Shown: positions 23,866-33,517, numbered from the stretch's first letter. The stretch is DNA of 38,414 nt from Flavobacteriales bacterium (GCA_015660615.1 DQKQ01000007.1:1-38414), one strand, 5' to 3'. A program made the numbers and translations. Notes: a model not told the origin generated them from the sequence alone.

Positions 23866-25351
23866 GACTCCAGCTGCTTCCGTCTTTTCCGTCTTTAATC
23901 GAAATTCCCATATTACTTAGCGTATTTCTAATCCTATCTGCTCCGGCGTAATCTTTGTTTGCTTTAGCATCAGACCTTAATTCAACGAGCAGGTCTAACA
24001 AGTTGGTTGAGATATCTTCATTACCCTCAGCCCCAGTCATAGAATTTTCTGAAGCTTCACTCGAAAGCCCGAGTACGTCATTTACAAAGTCAGAGTAGAG
24101 AGATTTGAGGGCTGAGATTTGGTCTTTGCTAAGAGAAATTCTTCCGTCAGTAGCTGAGTTAATCCACTTCACGCCTTCGAATAATATCGCAATCAGCATA
24201 GGTGTGTTGAAGTCGTCGTTCATAGCATCATAACATTTCTGTGATAATTCCGCCACGTCGACATCCTTATTTAACTCACTCGATCCTTCGAGTTTACCTA
24301 GCGCTTCAACTGCATTTGTAAGTTTAGAAAGCCCTTTTTCAGCAGCAATTAATGCGTCATTAGAAAAGTCTAAAGTCGAAGCGTAGTGGCCCATCATCAT
24401 AAAGAATCTAACCGTCATTGGTGAGTATCCTCTTTTGAGAAGCTGATGATTTCCTGTAATTAATTCTTCTGGAGTGAAACCATTCCCCTCAGATTTAGAC
24501 ATTTTACGGCCATTTACAGTTAGCATGTTTCCATGAATCCAGTAGCCTACTGGGTTCTCAGTTTTGTTGGCAGCCACGTTTTGGGCTATTTCACACTCAT
24601 GGTGAGGGAATTTCAGATCCATTCCTCCTCCGTGAATATCGAATCTATCTCCGAGATACTTTGTGCTCATAACACTGCACTCTAAATGCCAACCGGGGAA
24701 CCCTACCCCCCACGGCGAAGGCCACCTCATAAGATGTGTCTCATCGGCTTTCTTCCAAAGGGCGAAATCTAGAGGATCTCTCTTCTCACTCTGCCCGTCA
24801 AGTGCACGCGAGTTACTCATTAGTTCATCTATTTTCCTTCCTGAAAGTTCTCCGTAAGAGTAATCTTCACTGAAAGTTCGTACGCTGAAGTAAACGTTTC
24901 CATTTACCTCATACCCATATCCGTTGTCGATAATCTTCTCAATAGAAGCAATCTGCTCGATAATGTGACCAGTTGCAGTCGGTTCGATTGAAGGAGTTAG
25001 AATGTTAAAGACTCGCATTACATCATGGAAGTCGTTGGTGTACTTATGAACAATCTCCATCGGTTCGAGTTTCTGAAGTCTCGCCATTTTTCCGATTTTA
25101 TCTTCACCCTCGTCAGTATCACCAACTAGGTGACCTACATCTGTAATATTCCGTACATATCTAACTTTATATCCGATAAATTTGAGGTATCGATAAATAA
25201 TATCGAATGAAAGGAACGTTCTAACATTACCTAAATGAACATTGCTGTATACAGTTGGCCCGCAAACATACATCCCTACATGAGGAGAATTAAGAGCCTT
25301 AAAAACCTCTTTCTTACGAGTTAGGCTATTTTGAATTTGCAGTGGTTGCAT
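23858..25351 (-). CDS. cysS: Cysteine--tRNA ligase
   Basis: 497 residues, usual length. This class I synthetase charges tRNA-Cys. Visible are the zinc cysteine in MYVCGPTVY (Cys30), the HIGH-type motif HLGN (39-42), GWHLECSVM and FPHHECEIAQ (other zinc ligands), and KMSKS in NGRKMSKSEGN (about 285). The DALR anticodon-binding domain and a short C-terminal tail follow. ATG at 25351 lies 34 bases after the threonine dehydrogenase stop. An exact TAnnTTTG element lies at the end of that gene, so cysS may have its own promoter. The glutaminyl-cyclase-like gene is coupled downstream. Confidence 0.97.
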   Translation of the reverse strand: MQPLQIQNSLTRKKEVFKALNSPHVGMYVCGPTVYSNVHLGNVRTFLSFDIIYRYLKFIGYKVRYVRNITDVGHLVGDTDEGEDKIGKMARLQKLEPMEIVHKYTNDFHDVMRVFNILTPSIEPTATGHIIEQIASIEKIIDNGYGYEVNGNVYFSVRTFSEDYSYGELSGRKIDELMSNSRALDGQSEKRDPLDFALWKKADETHLMRWPSPWGVGFPGWHLECSVMSTKYLGDRFDIHGGGMDLKFPHHECEIAQNVAANKTENPVGYWIHGNMLTVNGRKMSKSEGNGFTPEELITGNHQLLKRGYSPMTVRFFMMMGHYASTLDFSNDALIAAEKGLSKLTNAVEALGKLEGSSELNKDVDVAELSQKCYDAMNDDFNTPMLIAILFEGVKWINSATDGRISLSKDQISALKSLYSDFVNDVLGLSSEASENSMTGAEGNEDISTNLLDLLVELRSDAKANKDYAGADRIRNTLSNMGISIKDGKDGSSWSHE

Positions 25352-25380
25352 TTGTTGTCTTTTTAATACTTGTAACTTTA

Positions 25381-25388
25381 CAAAACTA
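25381..25388 (-). promoter_or_regulatory. Candidate -7 promoter element of cysS
   Basis: On the minus strand TAGTTTTG (25388-25381) matches TAnnTTTG exactly, 29 bases before the cysS ATG and overlapping the stop region of the upstream gene. No good TTG at -33 is seen, so strength is uncertain. Confidence 0.4.
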
Positions 25389-26330
25389 AACTATAGATTT
25401 TAACCCATCTAGCATATGCTTCACAAGCTTAGAAGTGCTGAATTCAGACTCCCATCCCCAATCGTTTTTTGCCTCAGAATCGTCAATACTATCTGGCCAA
25501 GACGCCGCTATTTTTTGTCTATAATCCGGATTGTATTCGGTAATGAAATTACTGACAAACTTAGAAAGTTCGTAATTTAATTCAGAAGGTGAGAATGAAC
25601 AACCAGAAAGATTGTAAGAAGTCCTAGTTTTGATGTTTTCACAAGGAGCTTCCATAATATCAAGTGTTGCTCTAACAGCATCATCCATGTGCATCATTGG
25701 AAGAGCCTCATCTTTATCTAAATAGCAAACAAACGGTTTACTATCTAAAGCACAATAAAAAGCTTCAACAGCATAGTCCGTTGTGCCACCTCCAGGTTTA
25801 GACCGGTGACCGATAAGTCCAGGATATCTAACACTTCTAACGTCAACTCCGTAGTGCTCAAAATAGTATTTAGCCCATAATTCTCCGGCAACTTTAGAAA
25901 CGCCATAAACAGTTGTAGGGTCGCAAAAAGTATCTTGGGATGTTTTTATCTTAGGTGCATTTGGTCCAAAAACAGCAATAGAACTTGGCCAGAAAACTCT
26001 TTTTACAAATCCTTCTTTAGCGCACTCTAATACGTTTAAAAGTGATTTCATATTTAAATCCCAACCGGCGATTGGGTTTTCCTCCCCCTTTGCTGAGAGC
26101 ATTGCTACTAAATGATATACATGAGTAAACTCACCTGTCTTTAGGATTTTTCTCACAGAATTGATATCAGTTGCGTCGAGTGAAATAAATTCACTCTTAT
26201 TTACATCTTTGTCATTTGATTTTATAATGTCACATGCGACCACTGCATTAACGCCATACCTGGCTTGCATACCTATGATAAGCTCAATTCCAAGTTGGCC
26301 TGAAGCTCCAATAACTATATGTTTTTCCAT
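25386..26330 (-). CDS. L-threonine 3-dehydrogenase, short-chain (NAD-dependent epimerase-like) type
   Basis: 314 residues from ATG 26330; a longer frame from ATG 26393 adds 21 residues before the nucleotide-binding fold and is unlikely. The Rossmann motif GASGQLG is at residues 8-14; the catalytic Tyr-Lys pair is in YGVSKVAGE with the serine in PSSIAVFG. Other segments (RYPGLIGHRSKPGGGTTDYA, MMHMDDAVRATLDI, YNLSGCSFSP, SWPDSIDDSEAKNDWGW) match the short-chain threonine dehydrogenases known from Flavobacterium and relatives. These oxidise threonine to 2-amino-3-ketobutyrate. A sugar epimerase is the alternative, but the SWPDSIDDS tail argues against it. It follows ppiD after a 155-base gap containing a large hairpin. 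Confidence 0.85.
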   Translation of the reverse strand: MEKHIVIGASGQLGIELIIGMQARYGVNAVVACDIIKSNDKDVNKSEFISLDATDINSVRKILKTGEFTHVYHLVAMLSAKGEENPIAGWDLNMKSLLNVLECAKEGFVKRVFWPSSIAVFGPNAPKIKTSQDTFCDPTTVYGVSKVAGELWAKYYFEHYGVDVRSVRYPGLIGHRSKPGGGTTDYAVEAFYCALDSKPFVCYLDKDEALPMMHMDDAVRATLDIMEAPCENIKTRTSYNLSGCSFSPSELNYELSKFVSNFITEYNPDYRQKIAASWPDSIDDSEAKNDWGWESEFSTSKLVKHMLDGLKSIV

Positions 26331-26401
26331 TGCGGCGACAAGATAAGATGCTAAGCCTTTGTGATGTGCAATCAAATCAGTTTGAATACACATTATTTGA
26401 C

Positions 26402-26465
26402 AATAAAACTTTAACTCAAGACTCCCGTTTCCTAGGTTGTGGAGATGGCCTACCTTCTTGAGTTA
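26402..26465 (-). terminator. Hairpin after ppiD, likely terminator
   Basis: TAACTCAAGA (26412-26421) and TCTTGAGTTA (26456-26465) form a perfect 10-pair stem with a 34-base loop. Read on the minus strand it begins about 20 bases after the ppiD stop and is followed by AAGTTTTATTG. The loop contains a small inner AGGT/ACCT pairing. The long loop is atypical of a plain terminator, so another RNA role is possible. Confidence 0.45.
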
Positions 26466-26485
26466 TAAATTAAGAGCCCTGTCTT

Positions 26486-28537
26486 TTAATTACGGTTATC
26501 AGTAACGTTTGACTCGTCACGGATAGCATTCGTAATCGCAAGAGATAAACCTGAACGCGCTTTTGTAGCTAATGCGCTTTGCTCAGAAAGGAAATTTGTT
26601 TTCTCTTCAGCTTCTGTTATGCTTTCAGGAGCAATAACCCAAACTCCGTGATTTCCAATAATCGCATTTGACATCTCTCCCACAGGAATAGAAAAGGCTA
26701 ACCCTGCCACCTCATGCTCTGCAGCAGCGCCACTACCAGTTATTATTGCTTTATTTAGACTCACATTTTGAGCAGTTTTCACAGTGGAATTCACAGCACT
26801 AGCTACCTCTTCAAGGTTCCCTCCATTCATTAGTGAAGCGTAGTATTTACCTTTTGCATCTTGCGTAGCTCCTGATATCATTTTGTCTTCAATATCTATA
26901 AACGCTGGGACACCTTTTTCTTTTGAAAGAGTAAGAATTGCAACAATGTAATTATCGTCAATTAGAATGGGTTGACTTATATCACCTACTTCTGCGCTGT
27001 ATGACCAGTTCACAAGTTCACTAGCGTCAAGTAATCCAGCAAGAGATGTTGCTTTGCGAATTACGTTTTTAATATCGCTTGAGGTGTAGCCAGCATCTTT
27101 AGCTGATGAAATAAGAGATTCTTTGTCAGTTGACTCAATTGCAAATTCATTAGCGTCAGCATATGCATCACGCTTAGTCTTATCAGAAGCTTCTAATGAA
27201 CGAACAATCATTGCAACTTCAACTTCTTCTACTTTTTTACGACGATCTAAAACTTCGATAACGTGTATTCCGTAGTTTGTTTCAACTGAGCCAATTGTAC
27301 CGATACGTTTGTTAAAGCTGAAATCATTAAACTCCTTAACCATTCTTCCTTTTGGAAAAAAGTCATAAACTCCTCCGTTAGTTTTAGAGCCTGGATCATC
27401 AGAAAAGCGCGAAGCTAAATCTGTAAAGTCAGCACCATTTTTTAACAGTCGCACTAAGCTGTCACCTTTAGAATTTAGAACAGCCATTTCGCTTGCGTCC
27501 TTAACGTCTTTAGCTTGGAGAAGAATGTGCCTAACCTTCGCTGCGGTGTCTGGAACCAATGTGCGGCTTAATACGTTTGCAATAATAATAGATTCACCTT
27601 TTTGGTATGGCCCTACAACTGTTCCAACATTAACATCAAAGAAAGTTGATTCGGTAATGTCAGTCTCGACATCAGCAAATCTAATTTTACTAATTGGGTT
27701 GTCAGTTCCGTTTTGTTTGGCAAACTCAGCTGCGTCTTCAGAAGACTCCCACTCACTTGCTAAAACATTCAGTTCTGCATTAATAGACTCAACATCTCCT
27801 TCAGATGCTCCAACAGGAATCTTAACAATTGTAATATCTCTACCTTCAGCTTGATTATATTTCTTCTCATCTTTATGAGAAGCATAGAATGCTTGAATAT
27901 CTCTGTTACTTACATCTACCGAGCTGTCAGCAATAGAGTTAAATAGCTTAACAACATATTTAAACTTGGCAGTTCGCTTTGTGTGGGTGTAATCAAATTT
28001 ACCTTCAAGTTCTGAAGTATAAGCTCCAGCTTGAACCAGAGACTCAAATTTTTCTTTTTTACGCTTCGAAACAATAACACTCTTGTAATTCATAAAATTA
28101 GCTTTACCCTGAGGTGTGGTAAGCATATTCTGAAAATTCTGAACCCAAGTTCTTTTGTTATCTCCGTTGCTGTAAAAAGCACGAGACATATAAGGAGAGG
28201 CTATATCTCCGAATAGCAGTTCTTGATATTCTTTGTCAGAAACAGTCATACCAATTTCAGAAAACACATCATCCATATAAATAGCAGATGTAATGTCTTG
28301 CCAAACCTCGTCTTGTAGTTGGTCACCAGAGAAACCTAAACTTCTGCGCTTCTGAACTGCAATTTGATATTCTTGACCTGTAATACTAGCCCCGTCAACA
28401 GATCCGACTTCAGTAGCAGCTCCTTGGCCCATTAAAGCGAGAACAGCATCAAAAGGCACTAAGAAACCAAGCATACCAATCCCTAAGAACACCATTAGCA
28501 AACCTTGACGGTTGCGAATATTTTCAATCATAGCCAT
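26486..28537 (-). CDS. ppiD: PpiD-like periplasmic peptidylprolyl isomerase (SurA/parvulin type)
   Basis: 683 residues. One N-terminal membrane anchor (about 12-36) follows a short basic cytoplasmic tail (MIENIRNRQG), and the rest is periplasmic. A SurA-N-like chaperone region comes first. A parvulin domain then begins at about 340 (AAKVRHILLQAKD), with FSDDPGSKTNGGVYDFF, KGRMVKEFNDFSF and YGIHVIEVLDRR. The C-terminal half is chaperone-like with weaker parvulin similarity. PpiD assists proteins leaving the Sec translocon, which fits neighbours devoted to the outer envelope. ATG at 28537 lies 50 bases after the CNNM/CorC stop; a start at the third codon (ATG) is equally possible. Confidence 0.9.
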   Translation of the reverse strand: MAMIENIRNRQGLLMVFLGIGMLGFLVPFDAVLALMGQGAATEVGSVDGASITGQEYQIAVQKRRSLGFSGDQLQDEVWQDITSAIYMDDVFSEIGMTVSDKEYQELLFGDIASPYMSRAFYSNGDNKRTWVQNFQNMLTTPQGKANFMNYKSVIVSKRKKEKFESLVQAGAYTSELEGKFDYTHTKRTAKFKYVVKLFNSIADSSVDVSNRDIQAFYASHKDEKKYNQAEGRDITIVKIPVGASEGDVESINAELNVLASEWESSEDAAEFAKQNGTDNPISKIRFADVETDITESTFFDVNVGTVVGPYQKGESIIIANVLSRTLVPDTAAKVRHILLQAKDVKDASEMAVLNSKGDSLVRLLKNGADFTDLASRFSDDPGSKTNGGVYDFFPKGRMVKEFNDFSFNKRIGTIGSVETNYGIHVIEVLDRRKKVEEVEVAMIVRSLEASDKTKRDAYADANEFAIESTDKESLISSAKDAGYTSSDIKNVIRKATSLAGLLDASELVNWSYSAEVGDISQPILIDDNYIVAILTLSKEKGVPAFIDIEDKMISGATQDAKGKYYASLMNGGNLEEVASAVNSTVKTAQNVSLNKAIITGSGAAAEHEVAGLAFSIPVGEMSNAIIGNHGVWVIAPESITEAEEKTNFLSEQSALATKARSGLSLAITNAIRDESNVTDNRN

Positions 28538-28587
28538 AGTAAAGACATTTTTATATCAGGTGCGCGAAGATAACAAATTAGAGCCAC

Positions 28588-29865
28588 TCAAAGTAATTGT
28601 AACTCAACTACGTTTATTCTAGTTGACTCAACCTTCTTTATGGTGATTTTACAATTGTTAATATTGATGACAGCACCCTCTTCTGGGAGCGTCGCAATCA
28701 TATGTATAATAAGGCCTCCTAGGGTTTCGTATGCGTCGTCAAGTGGCAGGTTTAAATTGAATTTATCATTTAGATGCTCTACATCATGTCGAGCTGATAA
28801 GAGCCATGTATTATCACCTATTTCTTCCTCAGTTAAGATATCTACATCGTGTTCGTCTTCGATTTCCCCTAGTAATTCCTCTACAATATCTTCCATTGTT
28901 AAGATGCCAGCCGTACCACCAAATTCATCAAGTACAACTGCTAAATATCTGCGGCGACGCATAAACTGCTTCAACAACACATCACCTGCCATTGGCTCTG
29001 GTATGTAGAATGTAGGAAGTACAATTTTATTAATTGACTTAGGTAGGCTGAATAAATCCTTTACATGACAATATCCTATAATGTTGTCAATATCCTCTTC
29101 GTAGATAACTATTTTAGATAGTCCAGTTGATATAAAAAGATCTCGGATTTCATCTATTGAAGTGTCTTTAGAAACTGCTACAACCTCATTTCGAGGGACT
29201 AAACAATCTCGAGCTTGTACAGAGCTCAATCGTAGAGCATTCTTTAAAATTTCAAGTTCGTGCTCAAGTTCTTGTTCAGGAATCATCTTATCACTGGCGG
29301 ATTCAAGAAAATGATCTAAATCTGTAGAGCCAAACCCTCTATTACCAGCTTCAATCCGGTTTGTCACAAAAGGGAATAAGAAAATGAGACTGAGTCCCAT
29401 AACGGCAAGTGCTGGCAAGGCTAATATTAAAATAACAATGGTGAGGGGCAGACTGAATCTATTTAACCAAAGAGTTGGGTCTCTATGGAAAAATGATTTA
29501 GGAATAAATTCGGCAGTAACAATGACAATAATGGTGGTTAAAATAGTTTGGACTGAAAGAGCCAGAATAGGAGAAGATGCAGATAACCAATCGTTTGCAT
29601 TGAATAAAAGCCGGCTTATTAAAGCTCCAGACTCCATACCACATACAACAAGAGCAATGTTATTGCCCACTAACATTACTGAAATAAAGAGTTGAGGCCT
29701 TTTGACAAAGTTTGAAACGAGTCTACCGCGCCAGCCTTGATCAGAGTCAAGCTCAACTTGTAGTCGATTGGCAGAAACGAACGCCATTTCCATTCCGGAA
29801 AAGAATGCGGAAGCAGCAAGCGAAATAAGTATTATTAATATAGAACTGGCGGGGTCAGGGGGCAT
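28588..29865 (-). CDS. CNNM/CorC (HlyC) family CBS-domain membrane protein
   Basis: 425 residues. A DUF21/CNNM membrane domain with about four helices (about 5-180; SAFFSGMEMAFVSANRLQVE) is followed by a CBS pair (about 205-325; CLVPRNEVVAV, YCHVKDLF, VVLDEFGGTAGILTMEDIVEE) and a CorC_HlyC domain (about 340-425). Members are linked to magnesium or other cation extrusion; the old label hemolysin is misleading. A paralogue of the same architecture, gldE, lies about 5 kb upstream in the same run. It follows the 76-residue membrane protein by 8 bases. Transport activity is inferred from family only. Confidence 0.9.
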   Translation of the reverse strand: MPPDPASSILIILISLAASAFFSGMEMAFVSANRLQVELDSDQGWRGRLVSNFVKRPQLFISVMLVGNNIALVVCGMESGALISRLLFNANDWLSASSPILALSVQTILTTIIVIVTAEFIPKSFFHRDPTLWLNRFSLPLTIVILILALPALAVMGLSLIFLFPFVTNRIEAGNRGFGSTDLDHFLESASDKMIPEQELEHELEILKNALRLSSVQARDCLVPRNEVVAVSKDTSIDEIRDLFISTGLSKIVIYEEDIDNIIGYCHVKDLFSLPKSINKIVLPTFYIPEPMAGDVLLKQFMRRRRYLAVVLDEFGGTAGILTMEDIVEELLGEIEDEHDVDILTEEEIGDNTWLLSARHDVEHLNDKFNLNLPLDDAYETLGGLIIHMIATLPEEGAVININNCKITIKKVESTRINVVELQLL

Positions 29866-29873
29866 TGTTATTA

Positions 29874-30104
29874 TTAGTTGTTTTGATTGCTGGATTCGTC
29901 TATATCGAGCTCCAATCTTTTTCTAAATGTACGTCTAATAAAATACCATAATACTGTAAGCGCAGGGATTAAAGGCATAAATTTATTCTCTTCCCAACCT
30001 TCAGAATAAATAAAATAACACGTTACAAGTATCGCTGAGATTGCAGCAAACAGCCAAAACTTTTCTGCGGCACGTGTAACTGATAAAACTTTTTTAGGCT
30101 CCAT
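29874..30104 (-). CDS. Small two-helix membrane protein, 76 residues
   Basis: Not a named family to me. A basic N terminus is followed by two hydrophobic helices (about 16-33 and 43-58), then a basic then acidic C-terminal tail (RKRLELDIDES). It could be a small inner membrane protein with both ends in the cytoplasm. It is tightly placed between lptC (14-base gap) and the CNNM/CorC gene (8-base gap), which supports that it is a real gene of this operon. Confidence 0.65.
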   Translation of the reverse strand: MEPKKVLSVTRAAEKFWLFAAISAILVTCYFIYSEGWEENKFMPLIPALTVLWYFIRRTFRKRLELDIDESSNQNN

Positions 30105-30118
30105 TCTTTTAAAGATAG

Positions 30119-30670
30119 TTAAGGTAAGTCGAAAGATCCTGTTGGCTCGAGTATTTTATAATTCTCAAAACGGCCATCTGCCTCTAAACCCTTGCCGAAA
30201 AGCACCCCAGTTGCTGTCTCCACGCTCACGGATCTATTCGTGTGAACTTTATCTGAGTCGTGAGACCAAACTAGATATTCAGTCTTAAGCTTGTCTCCTT
30301 CACTATTAACGAGTAATACTCCGTCACGTGCAATTAGATGTCCTGTCTTAGAATCGTACGTCCCTCGACCGCCACTTAATTTTGCTCGATTTGTAATTCT
30401 ATCTCCTTCTATATAAAGTGTAAACCCCTCGTCAACCTGCCAGATGTCGTTATTTTCAAACCGCTCCAATTTTCCAGCCTCTAAGACATTTCTAACTTCA
30501 CCTTTTTCAGAATATTGAAACGAACCATCAATAATTACTTGAATTGAAAGCGATTTATCTAACTCGTCACCTGGGTTAGCTTCTGCGAGTTGATCACCCA
30601 CATCACATCCTATTGCTACTATGAAAACACAGTAAAGTAGAGAGATTTTAATACTGTAAGCGCGAGCCAT
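30119..30670 (-). CDS. lptC: LptC, periplasmic component of LPS transport
   Basis: 183 residues. The N terminus is hydrophobic with a lipobox-like VAIGC (Cys22), so it may be lipid-anchored instead of held by a transmembrane helix as in E. coli LptC. The mature part has the repeated short strands of the LptA/LptC beta-jellyroll (LERFENNDIWQVDEGFTLYI region, LSGGRGTYDSKTGHLIARDGV, LKTEYLVWSHDSDKVHT). LptC receives lipopolysaccharide from LptBFG and passes it to LptA. Its ATG overlaps the stop of the TPR gene by one base (TAATG). The location next to envelope genes agrees with this role; sequence conservation of LptC is low, so certainty is moderate to high. Confidence 0.85.
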   Translation of the reverse strand: MARAYSIKISLLYCVFIVAIGCDVGDQLAEANPGDELDKSLSIQVIIDGSFQYSEKGEVRNVLEAGKLERFENNDIWQVDEGFTLYIEGDRITNRAKLSGGRGTYDSKTGHLIARDGVLLVNSEGDKLKTEYLVWSHDSDKVHTNRSVSVETATGVLFGKGLEADGRFENYKILEPTGSFDLP

Positions 30671-32070
30671 TAACGTACTCTAATTATTGTACTTTCTCCT
30701 GAGCATGGACAACCAGCAACATCTTTCACTGTAAACGTTCCACCAGCTTGAAGACCTAATGAAAAGACTTCGTCTATTGTTGGATATTGTTTAGACACTT
30801 TACTCATTCTCTTGTCTGCTTTTTCAGCAAGTTCAGGGTTCATATTCTTTGCACGATTATAGTAATCATGCGCAACCCAGTAGACTGATCGTTTTCCAAG
30901 AGCTCCGTCATTACAAGAGTTAGATGCACTTGCAATAGCATCGCCGATAAGCATAATTGCATCAGCGTTTTCAGGCTCAAGTGCAAGAAGTTGATTCGCA
31001 TAGCGACGGGCTGTATTTGATTTCTTTAATGCACTTGCGATTTGGCCTGTTTTAAGTAAGTAAGTGGCCTGTTCGGGACAGCTATCACAAAGAGATACAG
31101 CTTCCTCCATATAATCGAAACTCTCATTTAACTTAGATAGCTTTGCGTAGCTCATTCCGATTGCATAAGCAGCTTTAGCGCTAGGCTCTTGATCGTAAAT
31201 AGCAGTTGCTACAGGTAGAAACAGAAAATTTCTAGTACACTCTCTGTTTGTGAGTAGGCTTAGAACTTTTTTCTTTAATTCCAAATTTTCAGGATCAGCT
31301 TTAACACTTGCCTGTAAAACAGGAACCATATCATCACATTGAGCAATGGCAATGAATGTTTTTTCTATATTGGCTTTAGCCCTAGAGTACCCTTTTAGGT
31401 CTCTTTCTTTTCCAGCTTCTTCTGCAACGGCAATTGCTGTATTACAGTACTCCATTAACATAAGGTAGTCAGTTAGCATTCCAGCTTTCCTCTTTAAGCC
31501 AGCCACTTTATCAATCTTATTGATGGCTTTCATTGTATAGAAAGAAGTTACGTAATAGCCACTTAATACTGATGCAGAACTCTTAGCCTCAAGGCACTCG
31601 ATGCTTTCTTTAAACATCTCAAAAGCTACCTCAGCAGAATCCTTGTTAAATTTGTAGAAGTCTGATGCTGCACGACCTAAAACACCACATCTATTCTTGG
31701 GTTTTTTAGTTGTAGAAGGGAAAAGTTCCATTCGCATATCATAAACCCACATTAAACTATCTATTAGGACAGCCTTTCGAGTTTCATCACCAGCCTGGTC
31801 AGCATCCTTGATTTCGTTCTTCAAGAATAGAGCACCATGCGAGTAAAGAGATTCCTGAACACTATCTGGGCATACATCACAAGCCTTCTCCCATTGCTGA
31901 TAAGCTTCTGAATAATTCTTTTGCTTATTATAACTCTTGTAAACACTTAGCGCCTCTTTACATAGAATCTGCTCATTCTCAGTTTCTCCGTATTTGTTTC
32001 CATTCTGTGCTAAAAAGCTTGTGGGCAAAGCAATAATAAGGATAATAAAAATATTTTTAATTGTATTCAT
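30670..32070 (-). CDS. Exported tetratricopeptide-repeat protein
   Basis: 466 residues from ATG 32070. A TTG four codons upstream (32082) overlaps the preceding stop and could be an alternative coupled start. The signal peptide ends FLA before Gln22. The mature protein is almost entirely helical with TPR-like pairs (for example ASVKADPENLELKKK, MSYAKLSKLNESFDYMEEA, RYANQLLALEPENADAIML), ending in a small strand region with a CPCSGE motif. It is probably a periplasmic scaffold. It lies between an outer membrane protein gene and lptC in a conserved-looking Bacteroidota run. No function is known to me. Confidence 0.8.
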   Translation of the reverse strand: MNTIKNIFIILIIALPTSFLAQNGNKYGETENEQILCKEALSVYKSYNKQKNYSEAYQQWEKACDVCPDSVQESLYSHGALFLKNEIKDADQAGDETRKAVLIDSLMWVYDMRMELFPSTTKKPKNRCGVLGRAASDFYKFNKDSAEVAFEMFKESIECLEAKSSASVLSGYYVTSFYTMKAINKIDKVAGLKRKAGMLTDYLMLMEYCNTAIAVAEEAGKERDLKGYSRAKANIEKTFIAIAQCDDMVPVLQASVKADPENLELKKKVLSLLTNRECTRNFLFLPVATAIYDQEPSAKAAYAIGMSYAKLSKLNESFDYMEEAVSLCDSCPEQATYLLKTGQIASALKKSNTARRYANQLLALEPENADAIMLIGDAIASASNSCNDGALGKRSVYWVAHDYYNRAKNMNPELAEKADKRMSKVSKQYPTIDEVFSLGLQAGGTFTVKDVAGCPCSGESTIIRVR

Positions 32071-32078
32071 GAGGTTAA

Positions 32079-33509
32079 TCAATCGTAAAGTTTAGGCGTA
32101 AGCCAAAGATTTTTAAAAAACGGAGCTAATGTTACTCCAAACTGCATACTAAATAGTGATTCTTGAAGAGACTTATCGAAAACTGTGCCATCATCAATCC
32201 CAACTCCCCTATGCCCCATTTCAACCCCAAAGTGGACTTTGCTAGTAGACCTGCTTCCTTCTAACGGTATAGTTACTCCTGCAGAAGCTCTCCAGCCATG
32301 TAATTGGTTTCCTTTAAAAGAAATAGGATATAGATCTAATGCAAACCCAGATTTAAAAGTTGAACGAGATAAAATATTATTACTACTCCTATCTGTTCGG
32401 GGCTTTACCGTGAACCCTATAGACGAACGAGATGCTACTGCCCATGTTGCCTCACCCTCTAGGATGTCAATTTCATTAAAAGATTCAGATACGACAGTCC
32501 AATCTTCTTCCATGAAATCAGCAGCTAGTAAGACTCTTCTTCCATTCGCGTTTTCAAAAACTATCGCTCCACCTATCGAATATTTAGAAGGCATACGACC
32601 TTGAGCATTGAGTAAACTTGTGTAAGAAGCAGTGTCAATGACAGTTTCAATATTATTTAAAAACTGAACTGTTTCAACGGTTTTTTCATAGTCAGTAAAA
32701 AGGTTTACCTCCGGAGCGTAAGTAGCACCTACATATAGACTAGCGCTTCCTTTAAAATTCCTTTCGCTATCATAGTTAGCCCACAATAGTTGAAAAGCCT
32801 GAATCCCTAATAAACCGCCAAGGGATCGATGTCTCATAGATGACCTTGTACGATTGTCTAGGTAGGTCACATCTTCAATATTCAACCGAGCGGTTGAGAT
32901 GACTTCCCCAAAGAGAAGACTAACCTGAGCGCCTAAAGAAACAGCTCGATTTCCAACAAGTACACTATCAGCATTCCCTGCGGGAAGCCATTTCTTACCC
33001 TTAAAAGAGTGAGCAAAACCTACATAGCTTTTCGCTGTGCCACCAGACCCTGTGTAGCTTTCTTTGTAATTCCCATAAAGCGTGTCAGTTTCAACTGTTC
33101 TTGAAACATTATATCCTTTAGACGAATAAGGAATAACTCCCATCATTACAGCTGAAGAACCTCCGGGTTTCTTCACAACTAGATTTATTCCACCTGGTGA
33201 TCCGTAATTTACAGTTTCAGTAGAATCACCTTCTCTCATGTTAGAGCGATTTAGGTGAATTGAAGACTGGAATAGTGTTGACACACAGCTGGCCGCCGAA
33301 GCTGGTTGGTCAGGGTTAATAACATATCCATCAATAATGGGTGAACTTACCCCTCCCATCATCAGTTGAGGAGATGATAAAGTCGGAATTGTAAGCCCCA
33401 TTCCAAACCTAGACCATGGAGATGGCTCAGTTTCTTGAGCTGCAACATCTCCAAATGCAAAAGCACACAAAAGAGCCATCGCAACAATGCATTTGTTTAC
33501 GTTAATCAT
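32079..33509 (-). CDS. Predicted outer membrane beta-barrel protein
   Basis: 476 residues. The signal peptide ends VAA before Gln25. The mature start PSPWSRFGMGL resembles the SPYSRFGLG opening common in a family of uncharacterised Bacteroidota barrels, with MMGGVSSPIIDGYVINPDQPAS next, as in FadL-like proteins where a short N-terminal hatch is rich in N-P-A. Repeated amphipathic strands follow to the end. It is 8 bases after coaX and directly before the TPR protein gene; both gene products go to the envelope. Substrate unknown, and transport is only a guess from the barrel form. Confidence 0.78.
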   Translation of the reverse strand: MINVNKCIVAMALLCAFAFGDVAAQETEPSPWSRFGMGLTIPTLSSPQLMMGGVSSPIIDGYVINPDQPASAASCVSTLFQSSIHLNRSNMREGDSTETVNYGSPGGINLVVKKPGGSSAVMMGVIPYSSKGYNVSRTVETDTLYGNYKESYTGSGGTAKSYVGFAHSFKGKKWLPAGNADSVLVGNRAVSLGAQVSLLFGEVISTARLNIEDVTYLDNRTRSSMRHRSLGGLLGIQAFQLLWANYDSERNFKGSASLYVGATYAPEVNLFTDYEKTVETVQFLNNIETVIDTASYTSLLNAQGRMPSKYSIGGAIVFENANGRRVLLAADFMEEDWTVVSESFNEIDILEGEATWAVASRSSIGFTVKPRTDRSSNNILSRSTFKSGFALDLYPISFKGNQLHGWRASAGVTIPLEGSRSTSKVHFGVEMGHRGVGIDDGTVFDKSLQESLFSMQFGVTLAPFFKNLWLTPKLYD

Positions 33510-33517
33510 TTTGACTC

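Noticed and set aside
26331..26393. Longer N terminus for threonine dehydrogenase
   Set aside because: The added 21 residues precede the Rossmann strand that normally begins within five residues of the start.
32185..32604. 139-residue plus-strand frame
   Set aside because: Antisense shadow of the outer membrane protein gene, low complexity and no start context.
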